This document shows, in pieces, positions 7,917 to 16,812 of a DNA stretch of 64,000 nt (the first letter of the stretch is position 1; the number at the start of each line of letters is the position of its first letter). Location: positions 1-64,000 of the forward strand of contig CAJFGR010000006.1 of the NCBI GenBank assembly GCA_904377845.1. The letters run 5' to 3'. This stretch comes from an uncultured Ruminococcus sp. (GTDB taxonomy: Bacteria; Bacillota; Clostridia; Lachnospirales; Lachnospiraceae). Under the pieces are notes generated by a model that had not been told where the DNA came from, did not search any database, and saw only the letters and a program-made list of their open reading frames with translations. The position numbers were made by a program, and so were the translations under genes.

Positions 7917-8896
7917 TTATGTCACTTGCAGCCTGCATAGCAGGCTTTTTCCTTGATTTTATATTTGGAGATCCGGTGTGGCTCTATCATCCGGTCCGGC
8001 TGATCGGAAAAGGCATTTCTTTTGGTGAACGGCAGCTTAGGAAGCTTTGCAGCAGGAATGAAAAGAATGAAAGCGGGCGCGGGCTTGTCGCCGCGGGCGC
8101 TGTCCTGTGGGTGTGCATCGCGGGGCTTTCCTTTCTGATCCCGCTGGGAGTTCTCGTTCTGGCGCAGAAGATCCATCCGGTGCTGCGGTTTGTTCTGGAG
8201 ACATTCTGGTGCTATCAGATTATTGCGGCGAGATGCCTGTGCAAAGAGAGCGGGAAAGTCTATGACAGGTTAAAGGCAGAAGACCTTCCGGGGGCACGCA
8301 GGGCGGTATCCATGATCGTCGGGAGAGATACGGAAAACCTAAGCACAGAGGGAGTGACGAAAGCAGCGGTGGAGACTGTGGCGGAAAATACATCGGACGG
8401 AGTGACTGCACCCCTCATCTATATGCTGATCGGCGGGGCGCCCCTAGGGTTTCTGTATAAAGCAGTTAATACAATGGACTCCATGCTTGGTTATAAGAAT
8501 GACAAGTATCTGTATTTCGGGCGTATCCCGGCAAGAATGGACGATATATTTAATTATATTCCTGCCCGCGTTACTGCGCTGTTTATGATCGCGGCGTCAT
8601 TTCTCTGCGGTCTGGACGGGAAAAATGCATGGCGGATCTACAAAAGAGACCGCCGGAAGCACGCAAGCCCGAATGCAGCGCAGACAGAAGCGGTCTGTGC
8701 AGGGGCGCTGCGGGTAAGGCTGGCGGGAGATGCCGTCTATTTTGGAAAGGTATATAAAAAAGAGTTTATCGGAGATGCCCTGCGGCCAATCCAGCCGGAG
8801 GACATCAGAAGAACCGGGCGACTTATGTATGTAACAGCTTTTTTGTTGCTGATTGTGTTTGGAGCAGTAAAATATGCTCTGTTGATTTTGATTTAA
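7913..8896 (+). CDS. cbiB: Adenosylcobinamide-phosphate synthase (CbiB)
   Basis: CbiB is a membrane enzyme that joins cobyric acid to aminopropanol phosphate, giving adenosylcobinamide phosphate. The 327-residue protein is full length with several hydrophobic helices. It carries the family motifs F-G-D-P-V-W-L-Y-H-P-V-R near the start, V-G-R-D-T-E-N-L, V-A-E-N-T-S-D-G-V-T-A-P, Y-K-A-V-N-T-M-D-S-M-L-G-Y, and S-P-N-A-A-Q-T-E. It overlaps the upstream metallohydrolase by four bases (ATGA). A second in-frame ATG two codons in could also be used. The next gene makes the aminopropanol phosphate partner. Confidence 0.95.
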   Translation: MIMSLAACIAGFFLDFIFGDPVWLYHPVRLIGKGISFGERQLRKLCSRNEKNESGRGLVAAGAVLWVCIAGLSFLIPLGVLVLAQKIHPVLRFVLETFWCYQIIAARCLCKESGKVYDRLKAEDLPGARRAVSMIVGRDTENLSTEGVTKAAVETVAENTSDGVTAPLIYMLIGGAPLGFLYKAVNTMDSMLGYKNDKYLYFGRIPARMDDIFNYIPARVTALFMIAASFLCGLDGKNAWRIYKRDRRKHASPNAAQTEAVCAGALRVRLAGDAVYFGKVYKKEFIGDALRPIQPEDIRRTGRLMYVTAFLLLIVFGAVKYALLILI

Positions 8897-8951
8897 AACA
8901 GACCGGTGAAGCAGGTTAAGATGCTTAACCGGACATTTCAGGAGGGACAGA

Positions 8952-10061
8952 ATGGTATACGGACACGGCGGAGATATATATACATATAAGGATATGCTGG
9001 ATTTTTCTGTCAATATTAATCCGCTCGGCACGCCGGAACGCGTGATTACGGCAGCCAAACGGGGAGTGGAGTGTGCCGCAGTCTATCCTGACAGCCGGTG
9101 CAGGGAACTGAGGGGAAAACTGGCAGGAAAGCAGGGTATCGCGGAAGAAAGTTATATATTCGGAAACGGTGCTGCAGAGATTATTTATACACTTGTGCTG
9201 GCGGAGAAACCGAAACGCGCGCTCATACCGATTCCGGCATTTTCGGAATACGAGCAGGCATTGAAATCTGTAGGATGCGAAATTATATACTACTATACAA
9301 AAGAAAATAATTGCTATTGTATAGATGAAAATTTCCTGAATGAACTTGAAGAGGATATAGATATTACATTTCTATGCTCTCCTGTCAATCCGTCCGGCCA
9401 TGTGATTGATAAAGAATTGCTGCAGCAGGCGGCGGATATCTGTGAAAAATCAGGAATCCGGATGGTACTGGATGAATGTTTTACAGAGTTTCTGGATGCA
9501 CCGGAAAAGTATTCTATGATCGATGAGTCAAAAAAATACCGGCAGCTTTTCATCCTACGTGCGTTTACTAAGATTTACGCTATGCCGGGACTGAGACTGG
9601 GCTACGGGATCAGCTCGGATCAGAACCTGCTGGAACGGATGGAACAGATGCGGCAGCCATGGAGCGTGTCCGTTCCTGCACAGGAGGCGGGAACTGCCGC
9701 TCTGGATGAAGAAGAATATGTGGAAAAAGCCAGACAAGTGATTACGGCGGAACGGAATTATCTGGAAGCAGAACTGAAAGGAATGGGAATTAAATTTATT
9801 TCTTCTGATGTAAATTTTATTCTTTTATATACTGAAATAAATCTATCTTACGAGATGAAAAAGCACGGCATACTGATAAGAAACTGCGAAAATTACAGAG
9901 GTCTCGGGGAGGGCTGGTATCGTATCGCAGTGCGGATGCACGAGGACAATCTGTGCCTGATAAATGCGCTAAAGGATATTCGCCGGATAAAGACCGATGA
10001 AGCGGCCGAAGAAGGAAAAAGAACTGCAGAGACAAGAGACAGAACGGAGGAAGCCAGATGA
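8952..10061 (+). CDS. cobD: L-threonine-O-3-phosphate decarboxylase (CobD)
   Basis: A 369-residue fold-type-I PLP enzyme of the histidinol-phosphate aminotransferase group. The opening Y-G-H-G-G-D, the S-P-V-N-P-S-G loop with Asn146, Asp174, and the PLP lysine Lys207 in [15 protein letters not shown] fit CobD. Its product, (R)-1-amino-2-propanol phosphate, is the substrate of CbiB, encoded immediately upstream. That context favours CobD over HisC, though the two are hard to separate by sequence alone. A GGAGGG ribosome site precedes the ATG. The stop overlaps cobQ by four bases. The last 25 residues are highly charged and probably disordered. Confidence 0.92.
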   Translation: MVYGHGGDIYTYKDMLDFSVNINPLGTPERVITAAKRGVECAAVYPDSRCRELRGKLAGKQGIAEESYIFGNGAAEIIYTLVLAEKPKRALIPIPAFSEYEQALKSVGCEIIYYYTKENNCYCIDENFLNELEEDIDITFLCSPVNPSGHVIDKELLQQAADICEKSGIRMVLDECFTEFLDAPEKYSMIDESKKYRQLFILRAFTKIYAMPGLRLGYGISSDQNLLERMEQMRQPWSVSVPAQEAGTAALDEEEYVEKARQVITAERNYLEAELKGMGIKFISSDVNFILLYTEINLSYEMKKHGILIRNCENYRGLGEGWYRIAVRMHEDNLCLINALKDIRRIKTDEAAEEGKRTAETRDRTEEAR

Positions 10062-11614
10062 AAGGATCGATCATGATACAGGGAACCATGTCCAATGCCG
10101 GGAAAAGTGTTCTTGCCGGCGGTCTGTGCCGGGTGCTTAAGCAGGACGGTTACAGTGTAGCTCCTTTTAAATCACAGAATATGGCGCTCAACTCGTTTAT
10201 CACAAAGGAAGGACTTGAAATGGGGCGTGCCCAGGTGATGCAGGCAGAAGCCGCAGGGATCGAGCCGTTGGCGGCCATGAATCCGATCCTGCTCAAGCCG
10301 ACCAACGATACGGGCTCCCAGGTGATCATCAACGGGAAACCGGTGGGCACCATGTCAGCAGTGGAATATTACAGGCATAAACGGGAATATATTCCATATA
10401 TTATGGAAGCCTATGAAGAATTAAAGAGGAAGTATGACGTGATTGTCATTGAGGGCGCAGGCAGTCCTGCAGAGATCAATCTGAAACAGGACGATATCGT
10501 AAATATGGGACTTGCAGAACTGGTGGACGCACCGGTGCTTCTTGCAGGAGACATCGACAGAGGCGGCGTGTTTGCACAGCTGATCGGAACAGTCATGCTG
10601 CTGGAGGAAAAGGAGCGGCAGAGGATCAAGGGGATGATCATCAATAAATTCCGCGGCGATGTGTCGATCCTGAAACCGGGGCTTACGATGCTTGAGGAAC
10701 GGGCGAAGATACCGGTGCTGGGAGTTGTGCCGTATTTTTATCTGGATATTGATGAGGAGGACAGCCTGACAGAGCGTTTCCAGAAGAAAGAAAATGCAGG
10801 ACTTGTGGATATAGCGGTGATCCGTCTGCCGAGGATTTCGAATTTTACAGACATCGCGCCGCTGGAGGCGCTGGAGGAGGCCGGTGTACGGTATGTAAGC
10901 ACTCCCGCTGAGTTCGGCGAGCCGGATGCAGTGATCCTGCCGGGCAGCAAGAATACCATCCAGGATCTGCTCTGGATGCGGCAGAACGGCCTGGAGGCAA
11001 AGCTGCTGCGGTTTGCGTCAAAAGGCGGGCTGGTGTTTGGAATCTGCGGCGGTTATCAGATGCTCGGGCAGGAAGTCTCCGACCCGGACGGCGTAGAGCA
11101 GAAAGGGACGGTCAGGGGATTGGGGCTTCTCCCGACACGGACTGTATTTGATAAAGAGAAGACACGGACGAGAGTACAGGGGCGATTCCTTGCGACGGAG
11201 GGAATGTTAAAAGAACTTTCGGGAACAGAGCTTGAGGGCTATGAGATCCATATGGGAGAGACATTTCTTCTGGATCATGCAAATTCCCTTGTAGAATTTG
11301 CAGATATCACAGGTAAAGACGACAGCGGCGCGTCAGCTGTTTCCGGCAATGTGCGTGCGGACGGCGCCCAGTGCGGCAATATCTACGGATGCTATGTCCA
11401 TGGAATCTTTGATGCGCCGGGGTGTGCAAAGGGGTTCCTGAGTGCGCTGTTAAAGCAGAAAGGATATGATCCCTCAGTGATAAATGAAAAGGACTGGAAA
11501 GCATATAAGGAAGAACAGTACGATAAGCTTGCGGACATTATCAGGGAGAGCCTTGATATGGAGCGGATTTATCAGATCATAGAGAAAGGAAATGAGGCGT
11601 CATGCAGTCTGTAA
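10058..11614 (+). CDS. cobQ: Cobyric acid synthase (CobQ/CbiP)
   Basis: This enzyme amidates four side chains of adenosylcobyrinic acid a,c-diamide, using glutamine and ATP. The 518 residues show the N-terminal dethiobiotin-synthetase-like domain (G-T-M-S-N-A-G-K-S at 9-17, F-K-S-Q-N-M-A-L-N). A C-terminal class-I glutaminase follows, with nucleophile Cys330 in [11 protein letters not shown] and a histidine in C-Y-V-H-G-I-F-D. The length is normal. It is translationally coupled to cobD (ATGA overlap), and its 3' end overlaps hemC by 13 bases, so the cobalamin and tetrapyrrole genes form one operon. Confidence 0.96.
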   Translation: MKGSIMIQGTMSNAGKSVLAGGLCRVLKQDGYSVAPFKSQNMALNSFITKEGLEMGRAQVMQAEAAGIEPLAAMNPILLKPTNDTGSQVIINGKPVGTMSAVEYYRHKREYIPYIMEAYEELKRKYDVIVIEGAGSPAEINLKQDDIVNMGLAELVDAPVLLAGDIDRGGVFAQLIGTVMLLEEKERQRIKGMIINKFRGDVSILKPGLTMLEERAKIPVLGVVPYFYLDIDEEDSLTERFQKKENAGLVDIAVIRLPRISNFTDIAPLEALEEAGVRYVSTPAEFGEPDAVILPGSKNTIQDLLWMRQNGLEAKLLRFASKGGLVFGICGGYQMLGQEVSDPDGVEQKGTVRGLGLLPTRTVFDKEKTRTRVQGRFLATEGMLKELSGTELEGYEIHMGETFLLDHANSLVEFADITGKDDSGASAVSGNVRADGAQCGNIYGCYVHGIFDAPGCAKGFLSALLKQKGYDPSVINEKDWKAYKEEQYDKLADIIRESLDMERIYQIIEKGNEASCSL

Positions 11615-12489
11615 TAAAGATCGGCAGCAGAGAGAGCCAGCTTGCAGTGAAACAGGCGGAGATCATCCGGGATCAGATCATAAGCAGTGATCCGGACATT
11701 TCTGTGGAAATTATTACAATGAAAACAACAGGAGACAAAATCCTGGATAAAAGTCTGGCAAAGATCGGTGGAAAAGGTCTGTTTGTAAAGGAATTAGACC
11801 GTGCGCTCATGGATGGCAGGATCGATATCGCCGTGCACAGTCTGAAAGATATGCCGATGGAAGAAAACCCGGAGCTCCCGATTCTTGCATATGGGAAACG
11901 GGAAGATCCGCGGGATGTAATTCTGTACCGATCCGGCCTTGAAGCACTGCCCGAACAGGCGGTTATCGGCACATCCAGCAGGAGACGGATGCTTCAGATG
12001 GAACGGCTGTATCCGGGATGTACATTCCGGGGAATTCGTGGAAATGTACAGACACGGATGCGGAAGCTTGAAACAGAGGGATATGACGGGACACTCCTTG
12101 CGGCAGCAGGACTGAAACGTCTCGGGATGGAGCAGGTGATCGGCCGATATCTCTCTGTGGATGAAATGATTCCGGCAGCCGGACAGGGAATACTCGCTGT
12201 GCAGGGCCGAAAGGGAGATGTTCACAGATGGATTGACAGTATCGATGTCCGGGAGAGCCGCGCGGCTGCGCTGGCAGAACGGCAGTTTATCCGGGTGACC
12301 GGCGGCGACTGTACTTCACCCTGTGCCGCTCACGCGCAGGTGAGCGGAAATGAACTGAAACTGACAGGCCTGTACTACAATGAAGATACAGAAGAGTATT
12401 CGGTGGATGTGATCGTAGCTGATCTGTCAAAAGCCCGACAGGCAGGTGATACTCTGGCAGAGCGGATGATGAGAGAAAGGACAGTATAA
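11602..12489 (+). CDS. hemC: Porphobilinogen deaminase (hydroxymethylbilane synthase)
   Basis: HemC links four porphobilinogen units into hydroxymethylbilane, the precursor of uroporphyrinogen III. The 295-residue protein has [12 protein letters not shown] at the start, catalytic Asp83 in H-S-L-K-D-M-P, and I-G-T-S-S-R-R-R. The dipyrromethane-cofactor cysteine is Cys237 in G-G-D-C-T-S-P-C. That loop is slightly different from the commoner G-G-C-x-x-P form. The gene overlaps cobQ and ends two bases before the fused cobA-hemD, the next enzymes of the pathway. Confidence 0.96.
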   Translation: MQSVIKIGSRESQLAVKQAEIIRDQIISSDPDISVEIITMKTTGDKILDKSLAKIGGKGLFVKELDRALMDGRIDIAVHSLKDMPMEENPELPILAYGKREDPRDVILYRSGLEALPEQAVIGTSSRRRMLQMERLYPGCTFRGIRGNVQTRMRKLETEGYDGTLLAAAGLKRLGMEQVIGRYLSVDEMIPAAGQGILAVQGRKGDVHRWIDSIDVRESRAAALAERQFIRVTGGDCTSPCAAHAQVSGNELKLTGLYYNEDTEEYSVDVIVADLSKARQAGDTLAERMMRERTV

Positions 12490-12491
12490 AA

Positions 12492-14054
12492 ATGGATGAC
12501 GGAGTTATGAAAGAAAATATCGGGAAGGTATGGCTTGCCGGAGCAGGCCCGGGCGACGCAGGACTGCTGACGGTGAAAGCGGCACATCTTATTGAGAGCG
12601 CGGATGTTATCGTATATGATGCGCTGATCAGCACGGAATTGTTAAGCCGCATTCCTCAGGATGCGGAGACAATCTATGTGGGCAAACATTCCGGAAATCA
12701 TCCGGTTCCGCAGCATGAGATCAATCAGATCCTTGTGAGAGAGGCGAAGAAAGGGAAGAAAGTACTCCGTCTGAAAGGAGGAGACCCGTTTGTCTTCGGA
12801 CGGGGCGGAGAGGAGCTGGAGACGCTTGTCAGCGAACAGATCCCTTTTGAGGTAGTCCCGGGCATTACTTCTTCTGTGGCCGTTCCGGCCTATGCAGGGA
12901 TTCCGGTGACGCACAGGGATTATACTTCTTCCTTTCATGTCATTACCGGACACGCGAGAAAAGACGGGACATTGAGCATTGATTTTGATTCTCTTGTCCG
13001 CCTGAATGGGACACTGGTATTTCTGATGAGTGTATCCTCTATGGAGAAGATCCTGAAAGGACTGACTGACGCAGGTATGGATCCTGATATGCCCGCGGCA
13101 GTTCTGGAAAGGGGAACAACGGCAAGGCAGAGAAGAGTAACTGCAACAGTAGGAACATTAAAAGAAGAGTCGGACCGTGCAGGTATCTCTACACCTGCGA
13201 TCATAGTTGTGGGAAAGGTGTGCGCGCTGGCAGATGAGCTTCACTGGGCGGAGGACAGACCGCTTGGCGGCCGGCAGTTCCTGCTGACCCGTCCGAGACA
13301 GAATATATCCTCCCTTGCCGGACGGCTGAGAGATCTGGGAGCTCAGGTCATCGAGATGCCGGCCATCCATACAGAAGCGATTTCCCCGAATGAGCGGCTG
13401 AAGTGTACGCTGGAGCGTTTCGGGCAGCATGAGGGAGGAAAATGGCTTGTGTTTACCAGCCCTATCGGTGTGAACGTATTTTTTGACACATTAAAGGAAA
13501 TGAAGATCGATCTGAGATCAGTCCTTGCCGGGGCAGGAAAAGTGCGGATCGGAGCAATCGGTTCGGCGACTGCAGAAGCCCTCTGCGGATACGGACTGAT
13601 CCCCGATGCGGTGCCAGAGACCTACAGTGCAGGAGAGCTGGGAAAAGAACTTGCGGAAATGTCCGAGCCGGGAGAATATGCGCTGATTGTCCGGGCTGAG
13701 AAAGGGTCGCCGGATCTGATACCGCCGCTTACGGAAAAGGGACTTTTCGTAGATGACATCCCACTGTACCGCACAGTGTATGAAGTGAACACGATGTTAA
13801 AGGAAGAAGTAATGCGTATGCTGCAAAACGGCGAGATCGATGCGGTGACATTTACAAGCGCATCTACAGTTCGGGGATTTGTACGGGCAATGGGAGAGAA
13901 TGAAATAGATTATGGCAGTGTCTGCGCAGTGTGCATCGGGGAACAGACTGCACGGGCAGCGGCAGAGTACGGAATGCAGATCGAGATTTCGGATCAGGCG
14001 TCTATGGATGCTATGGTGGAGAAGATTTTGGAGCTGTTTGGAAATAGAAGGTAA
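12492..14054 (+). CDS. cobA-hemD: Fused uroporphyrinogen-III C-methyltransferase / uroporphyrinogen-III synthase
   Basis: A 520-residue two-enzyme protein. Residues about 10-250 form a SAM-dependent methyltransferase (SUMT): G-A-G-P-G-D-A-G at 16-23, L-K-G-G-D-P-F-V-F-G-R-G-G-E-E at 94-108, V-V-P-G-I-T-S at 121-127. It makes precorrin-2 from uroporphyrinogen III. Residues about 258-520 are a HemD domain (opening G-G-R-Q-F-L-L-T-R-P-R) that cyclises hydroxymethylbilane with D-ring inversion. The fusion is common in Clostridia and channels flux to siroheme and cobalamin. The oxidase step (SirC) is encoded about 48 kb away at 62065. Start could be Met1 or Met6. Confidence 0.95.
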   Translation: MDDGVMKENIGKVWLAGAGPGDAGLLTVKAAHLIESADVIVYDALISTELLSRIPQDAETIYVGKHSGNHPVPQHEINQILVREAKKGKKVLRLKGGDPFVFGRGGEELETLVSEQIPFEVVPGITSSVAVPAYAGIPVTHRDYTSSFHVITGHARKDGTLSIDFDSLVRLNGTLVFLMSVSSMEKILKGLTDAGMDPDMPAAVLERGTTARQRRVTATVGTLKEESDRAGISTPAIIVVGKVCALADELHWAEDRPLGGRQFLLTRPRQNISSLAGRLRDLGAQVIEMPAIHTEAISPNERLKCTLERFGQHEGGKWLVFTSPIGVNVFFDTLKEMKIDLRSVLAGAGKVRIGAIGSATAEALCGYGLIPDAVPETYSAGELGKELAEMSEPGEYALIVRAEKGSPDLIPPLTEKGLFVDDIPLYRTVYEVNTMLKEEVMRMLQNGEIDAVTFTSASTVRGFVRAMGENEIDYGSVCAVCIGEQTARAAAEYGMQIEISDQASMDAMVEKILELFGNRR

Positions 14055-14091
14055 TATATAAAACACAGAGTTGGATAAAGGAAAGGCTTAA

Positions 14092-14634
14092 ATGTTGGCG
14101 GATTATCATGTACATACAGAATTCAGCGATGATTCCGTCTATCCGATGGAAGAGGTGATACAGGACGCCATCGACATAGGAATGAACGAAATCTGTATCA
14201 CAGATCATGTAGATTACGGGATCAAAGATGACTGGGACAGCGGGAGAAAGATCAGATACCGCGGCAATGATCCCATTGCAAATGTGGACTATCCGCGCTA
14301 TATGACGGAGATACGGAAAATGCAGCTGCTGTACGGCGATAAGATTACCGTCAGGGCAGGCATGGAATTCCTGAAGATTGTGATTGAGGACGGCAAAGGA
14401 ATTGAGGTAAACACGTCCAGCCACAGATATGGACTGAAAGATAGCACGCCTTCCCGTAACATTTTAAAATTATACCGTGATCTCGGAGGCAGGATTATTA
14501 CAATCGGAAGTGACAGCCACAGTCCCGGACAGCTGGGGGCCTATATCAGTGATGCCAGGGAGATGCTGAAAAGCCTCGGATTCCGCCAGTTCTGTACATT
14601 TGAAAGAATGCGGCCGGTTTTTCATGAGCTGTGA
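14092..14634 (+). CDS. PHP-domain histidinol-phosphatase-like protein with a large in-frame internal deletion
   Basis: The reading frame is open for 180 residues, but members of this HisJ-like PHP family have about 260-275. The N-terminal metal motif Y-H-V-H-T (His6, His8), T-D-H (His39) and R-A-G-M-E-F (Glu92) are present. The sequence then jumps straight to L-K-I-V-I-E-D-G-K-G-I-E-V-N-T-S, which in relatives lies some 85-90 residues later. The end is normal, with D141-S-H143. The lost middle normally supplies two more metal-binding histidines, so the enzyme should be inactive. The junction is at about 14370. The frame is kept, with a good start and ribosome site. It follows the cobalamin operon by 37 bases. 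Confidence 0.85.
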   Translation: MLADYHVHTEFSDDSVYPMEEVIQDAIDIGMNEICITDHVDYGIKDDWDSGRKIRYRGNDPIANVDYPRYMTEIRKMQLLYGDKITVRAGMEFLKIVIEDGKGIEVNTSSHRYGLKDSTPSRNILKLYRDLGGRIITIGSDSHSPGQLGAYISDAREMLKSLGFRQFCTFERMRPVFHEL

Positions 14635-14682
14635 GGGATCAGGTGTTTGAGAATATACAGGAAAACTGACAGGAGAACAGAG

Positions 14683-15411
14683 ATGAAGAACGAGTATGAT
14701 GATGAACATTTTTTTGAAGAGTATGCGCAGATGACGCGGAGCAGATACGGCCTTTCCGGCGCAGGAGAGTGGCATCAGCTGAAAGAAATGTTCCCGCCCC
14801 TTAAGGGAAGCAGAGTGCTGGATCTGGGCTGCGGATATGGCTGGCACTGCAAATATGCCGTGGATCAGGGGGCAGAGGAAGTTCTGGGGATTGATGCGAG
14901 CGTGCGCATGATCGAAGAGGCGAAGAAGCGCAATGCAGACAGCCGGATCACCTACCGGACAGGTTCCCTGGAAGAGTATGAATATCCGGAAGAAACATGG
15001 GACTGTGTAGTGTCCAATCTGGCGCTTCACTATATTGAAGATATCGAGTCTGTATACAGATTAGTGTACCGTACGCTGAAAAAGGGAGGAACGTTCCTTT
15101 TTAATATCGAGCATCCGGTCTTTACATCAGGTGTACGTGAGGATTGGATCTATGATGAAAACGGAGATCCTCTGTACTGGCCGGTGGATGACTACTTCTA
15201 TCCCGGAGAACGGAAGACCTGTTTTCTGGGATGTGATGTGCTTAAATACCATCACACTCTGACACAGATCATGAACGGTCTGCTCAGAAGCGGCTTTGTG
15301 ATCGAAATGGTGGAAGAGGCGGAGCCGCCGGAAGAGATGATGGATATGCCGGGAATGAAAGACGAGATGCGCCGCCCCATGATGCTCATGATCCGGGCGG
15401 GAAAGGAATGA
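14683..15411 (+). CDS. Class I SAM-dependent methyltransferase
   Basis: A 242-residue protein starting at ATG 14683, after AGGAGA. An upstream TTG extension is unlikely. The Rossmann-fold motifs are clear: V-L-D-L-G-C-G-Y-G-W-H for the SAM glycine loop, L-G-I-D-A-S for the acidic ribose-binding residue, W-D-C-V-V-S-N-L-A-L-H-Y and the F-N-I-E-H-P-V-F strand. This matches the small-molecule methyltransferase (UbiE/Methyltransf_11) group found widely in Clostridia. The substrate is unknown. It is flanked by the shortened PHP gene and a DUF6483 gene on the same strand. Confidence 0.9.
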   Translation: MKNEYDDEHFFEEYAQMTRSRYGLSGAGEWHQLKEMFPPLKGSRVLDLGCGYGWHCKYAVDQGAEEVLGIDASVRMIEEAKKRNADSRITYRTGSLEEYEYPEETWDCVVSNLALHYIEDIESVYRLVYRTLKKGGTFLFNIEHPVFTSGVREDWIYDENGDPLYWPVDDYFYPGERKTCFLGCDVLKYHHTLTQIMNGLLRSGFVIEMVEEAEPPEEMMDMPGMKDEMRRPMMLMIRAGKE

Positions 15412-15471
15412 TCTGCATTCGATGAATTACATGGAAAGAGGCAGGAAAAGAGCAGACAGGAGGACGCGAGG

Positions 15472-15861
15472 ATGCTGGAAGATAAAGACTATGTAATGCG
15501 GATCGTACATGAGTGGATCCGCACGCTTATCAAACTCATTTTTAATAAGGATATTGACAAGGAAGAAGATGCGGAGATACCGCTGGAGGTGATGGAACAG
15601 TTTCGGAAACTGCAGGCCATGATCGATGACGGGGAGATCAATGAGGCGGAGAATATTCTGTTGGACGGACTAAGAGAGGGCGACCGCACATATTTTGAGA
15701 TGTCTCTGCTCTTTTATGAGAAACTCAGCGGGAAGACGGATGAATTTCTCGCAGAGCATGATTATTCCAGGCAGGAAGTTGTGGACGGGCTGAAATATGT
15801 GGTCAATTATTACGGGTATGGCAGCCTGCTGGAAGCGTTTACGGAGGACATTGAGCTATGA
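15472..15861 (+). CDS. DUF6483-like small acidic protein
   Basis: A 129-residue, mostly helical and acidic protein that resembles the DUF6483 family of Lachnospiraceae. The family assignment is from memory of the pattern D-K-D-Y-V-M-R-x-V-x-x-W-x-x-x-L-x-x-L-I-F. No catalytic motif is seen. Residues about 43-125 look like TPR-type helical pairs (I-N-E-A-E-N-I-L-L-D-G-L). The stop overlaps the next start (ATGA), so the two are translationally coupled. Function is unknown. Confidence 0.75.
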   Translation: MLEDKDYVMRIVHEWIRTLIKLIFNKDIDKEEDAEIPLEVMEQFRKLQAMIDDGEINEAENILLDGLREGDRTYFEMSLLFYEKLSGKTDEFLAEHDYSRQEVVDGLKYVVNYYGYGSLLEAFTEDIEL

Positions 15862-16055
15862 CTGAGAAAGAACGGATGCTGTCGGGACAGATCTACTGCC
15901 CGTTTAAGGTGGGAGATAATACGTGGGAGAAAAGCCGGGAAGTGCTGGAACAGTTTAATTCCATGCCGTGGCAGAAAGAAAAAGAGCGTATGGAACTGTG
16001 GAAAAATAAGTTTCTGTTTCCGTTCAGACGGCTTTTCCTGATCGGTGAGAGGTGA
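15858..16055 (+). CDS. Stub resembling the N-terminal (MAT) domain of sugar O-acetyltransferases
   Basis: A 65-residue reading frame. M-T-E-K-E-R-M-L-S-G-Q-I-Y is the typical opening of maltose/galactoside O-acetyltransferases, and the next 35 residues fit the helical MAT domain. The left-handed beta-helix that carries the active site and makes up most of the usual length (about 185-205 residues) is missing. The frame ends in L-F-L-I-G-E-R four bases before the convergent TetR gene. Probably a truncated relic. A free-standing small protein coupled to DUF6483 is the alternative. Confidence 0.55.
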   Translation: MTEKERMLSGQIYCPFKVGDNTWEKSREVLEQFNSMPWQKEKERMELWKNKFLFPFRRLFLIGER

Positions 16056-16058
16056 TTT

Positions 16059-16592
16059 TTACAACAGGGGTCTTAAGCACCTCACAATATTTTCTACCGT
16101 CTGCACAAATGTTTCTGCATCCGCCTCCGGGTTGTTCAGATACGCATGGTAAGCCCCCTGTATACAGTATGAGAGAAGGATCTGTTTTTCAGGATCTTTT
16201 CTGTACTCCGGATATTTGCGGGAGATTACGTCTTTAATGGCGTTGTCAAGGCGGATGCCAAGATGGCTCTGTCCCCTGCCGGAGAAAAGGATATTGATCA
16301 GGGATGTCTGAGACATGAAAGCAAGGCAGAGTTCCCGGGTAAATACATCGAAGCTGTCTGGTGTGTAATCTTCCAGATGGTCGATGCTTCTGATGATTGA
16401 ATCCACGGTCTCCTGTTCCATTGCCTCGGATAATGCATAGATGTCTTCGTAGTGGGAATAAAAGGTAGACTTATTGATCAGGGCGAGTTCACACAGTTCT
16501 TTTACGGTGATTTTTTCAAGCGGCTTTCCGGCACGCAGTTCGATAAATGCGTTCTTGATTGCTTTTTCTGTTTTTTCAATTCTAAGATCCAT
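16059..16592 (-). CDS. TetR/AcrR-family transcriptional regulator
   Basis: 177 residues starting at ATG 16592, which has an AGGGA site six bases upstream on the minus strand. A start seven codons earlier has none. Residues about 5-50 form the TetR helix-turn-helix (E-K-I-T-V-K-E-L-C-E-L-A-L-I-N-K-S-T-F-Y-S-H-Y). A C-terminal domain of the TetR_C_7/DUF1836-like type found in Firmicutes follows. The ligand is unknown. Upstream lie two copies of a 12-base direct repeat that may be its operator. It converges on the acetyltransferase stub and is divergent from glgB. Confidence 0.88.
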   Translation of the reverse strand: MDLRIEKTEKAIKNAFIELRAGKPLEKITVKELCELALINKSTFYSHYEDIYALSEAMEQETVDSIIRSIDHLEDYTPDSFDVFTRELCLAFMSQTSLINILFSGRGQSHLGIRLDNAIKDVISRKYPEYRKDPEKQILLSYCIQGAYHAYLNNPEADAETFVQTVENIVRCLRPLL

Positions 16593-16667
16593 TTTTCCCT
16601 CTATATATATCATTTTCGGATGGCGCGGGATGAATTGTTACAAAATTTATGATCCGCAGCTTTATGA

Positions 16668-16708
16668 TTTATCCGACAGTTTTGCAGCATGAGTTGTTTA
16701 TCCGACAG
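16668..16708. repeat. Direct repeat TTTATCCGACAG (two copies), possible regulator operator
   Basis: TTTATCCGACAG occurs at 16668-16679 and again at 16697-16708, a spacing of 29 bases (just under three helical turns). Both copies lie in the 220-base region between the divergent TetR and glgB genes, suggesting a binding site for the TetR protein or another regulator. Confidence 0.45.
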
Positions 16709-16812
16709 ATATCTGAAATCGCCGGTGGATTTTCATCCGTTCTGCGGCTACTCTGATTATAGGATAAAAAACGACGGTTGTCGATTAATTATGGATGAAA
16801 AGAGGAAGAAGT

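Noticed and set aside
8897..8951. Cobalamin riboswitch before the cobalamin genes
   Set aside because: The gaps before cobD, cobU and the OLD gene are too short or lack the B12-box-like sequence; nothing resembling the riboswitch was found.
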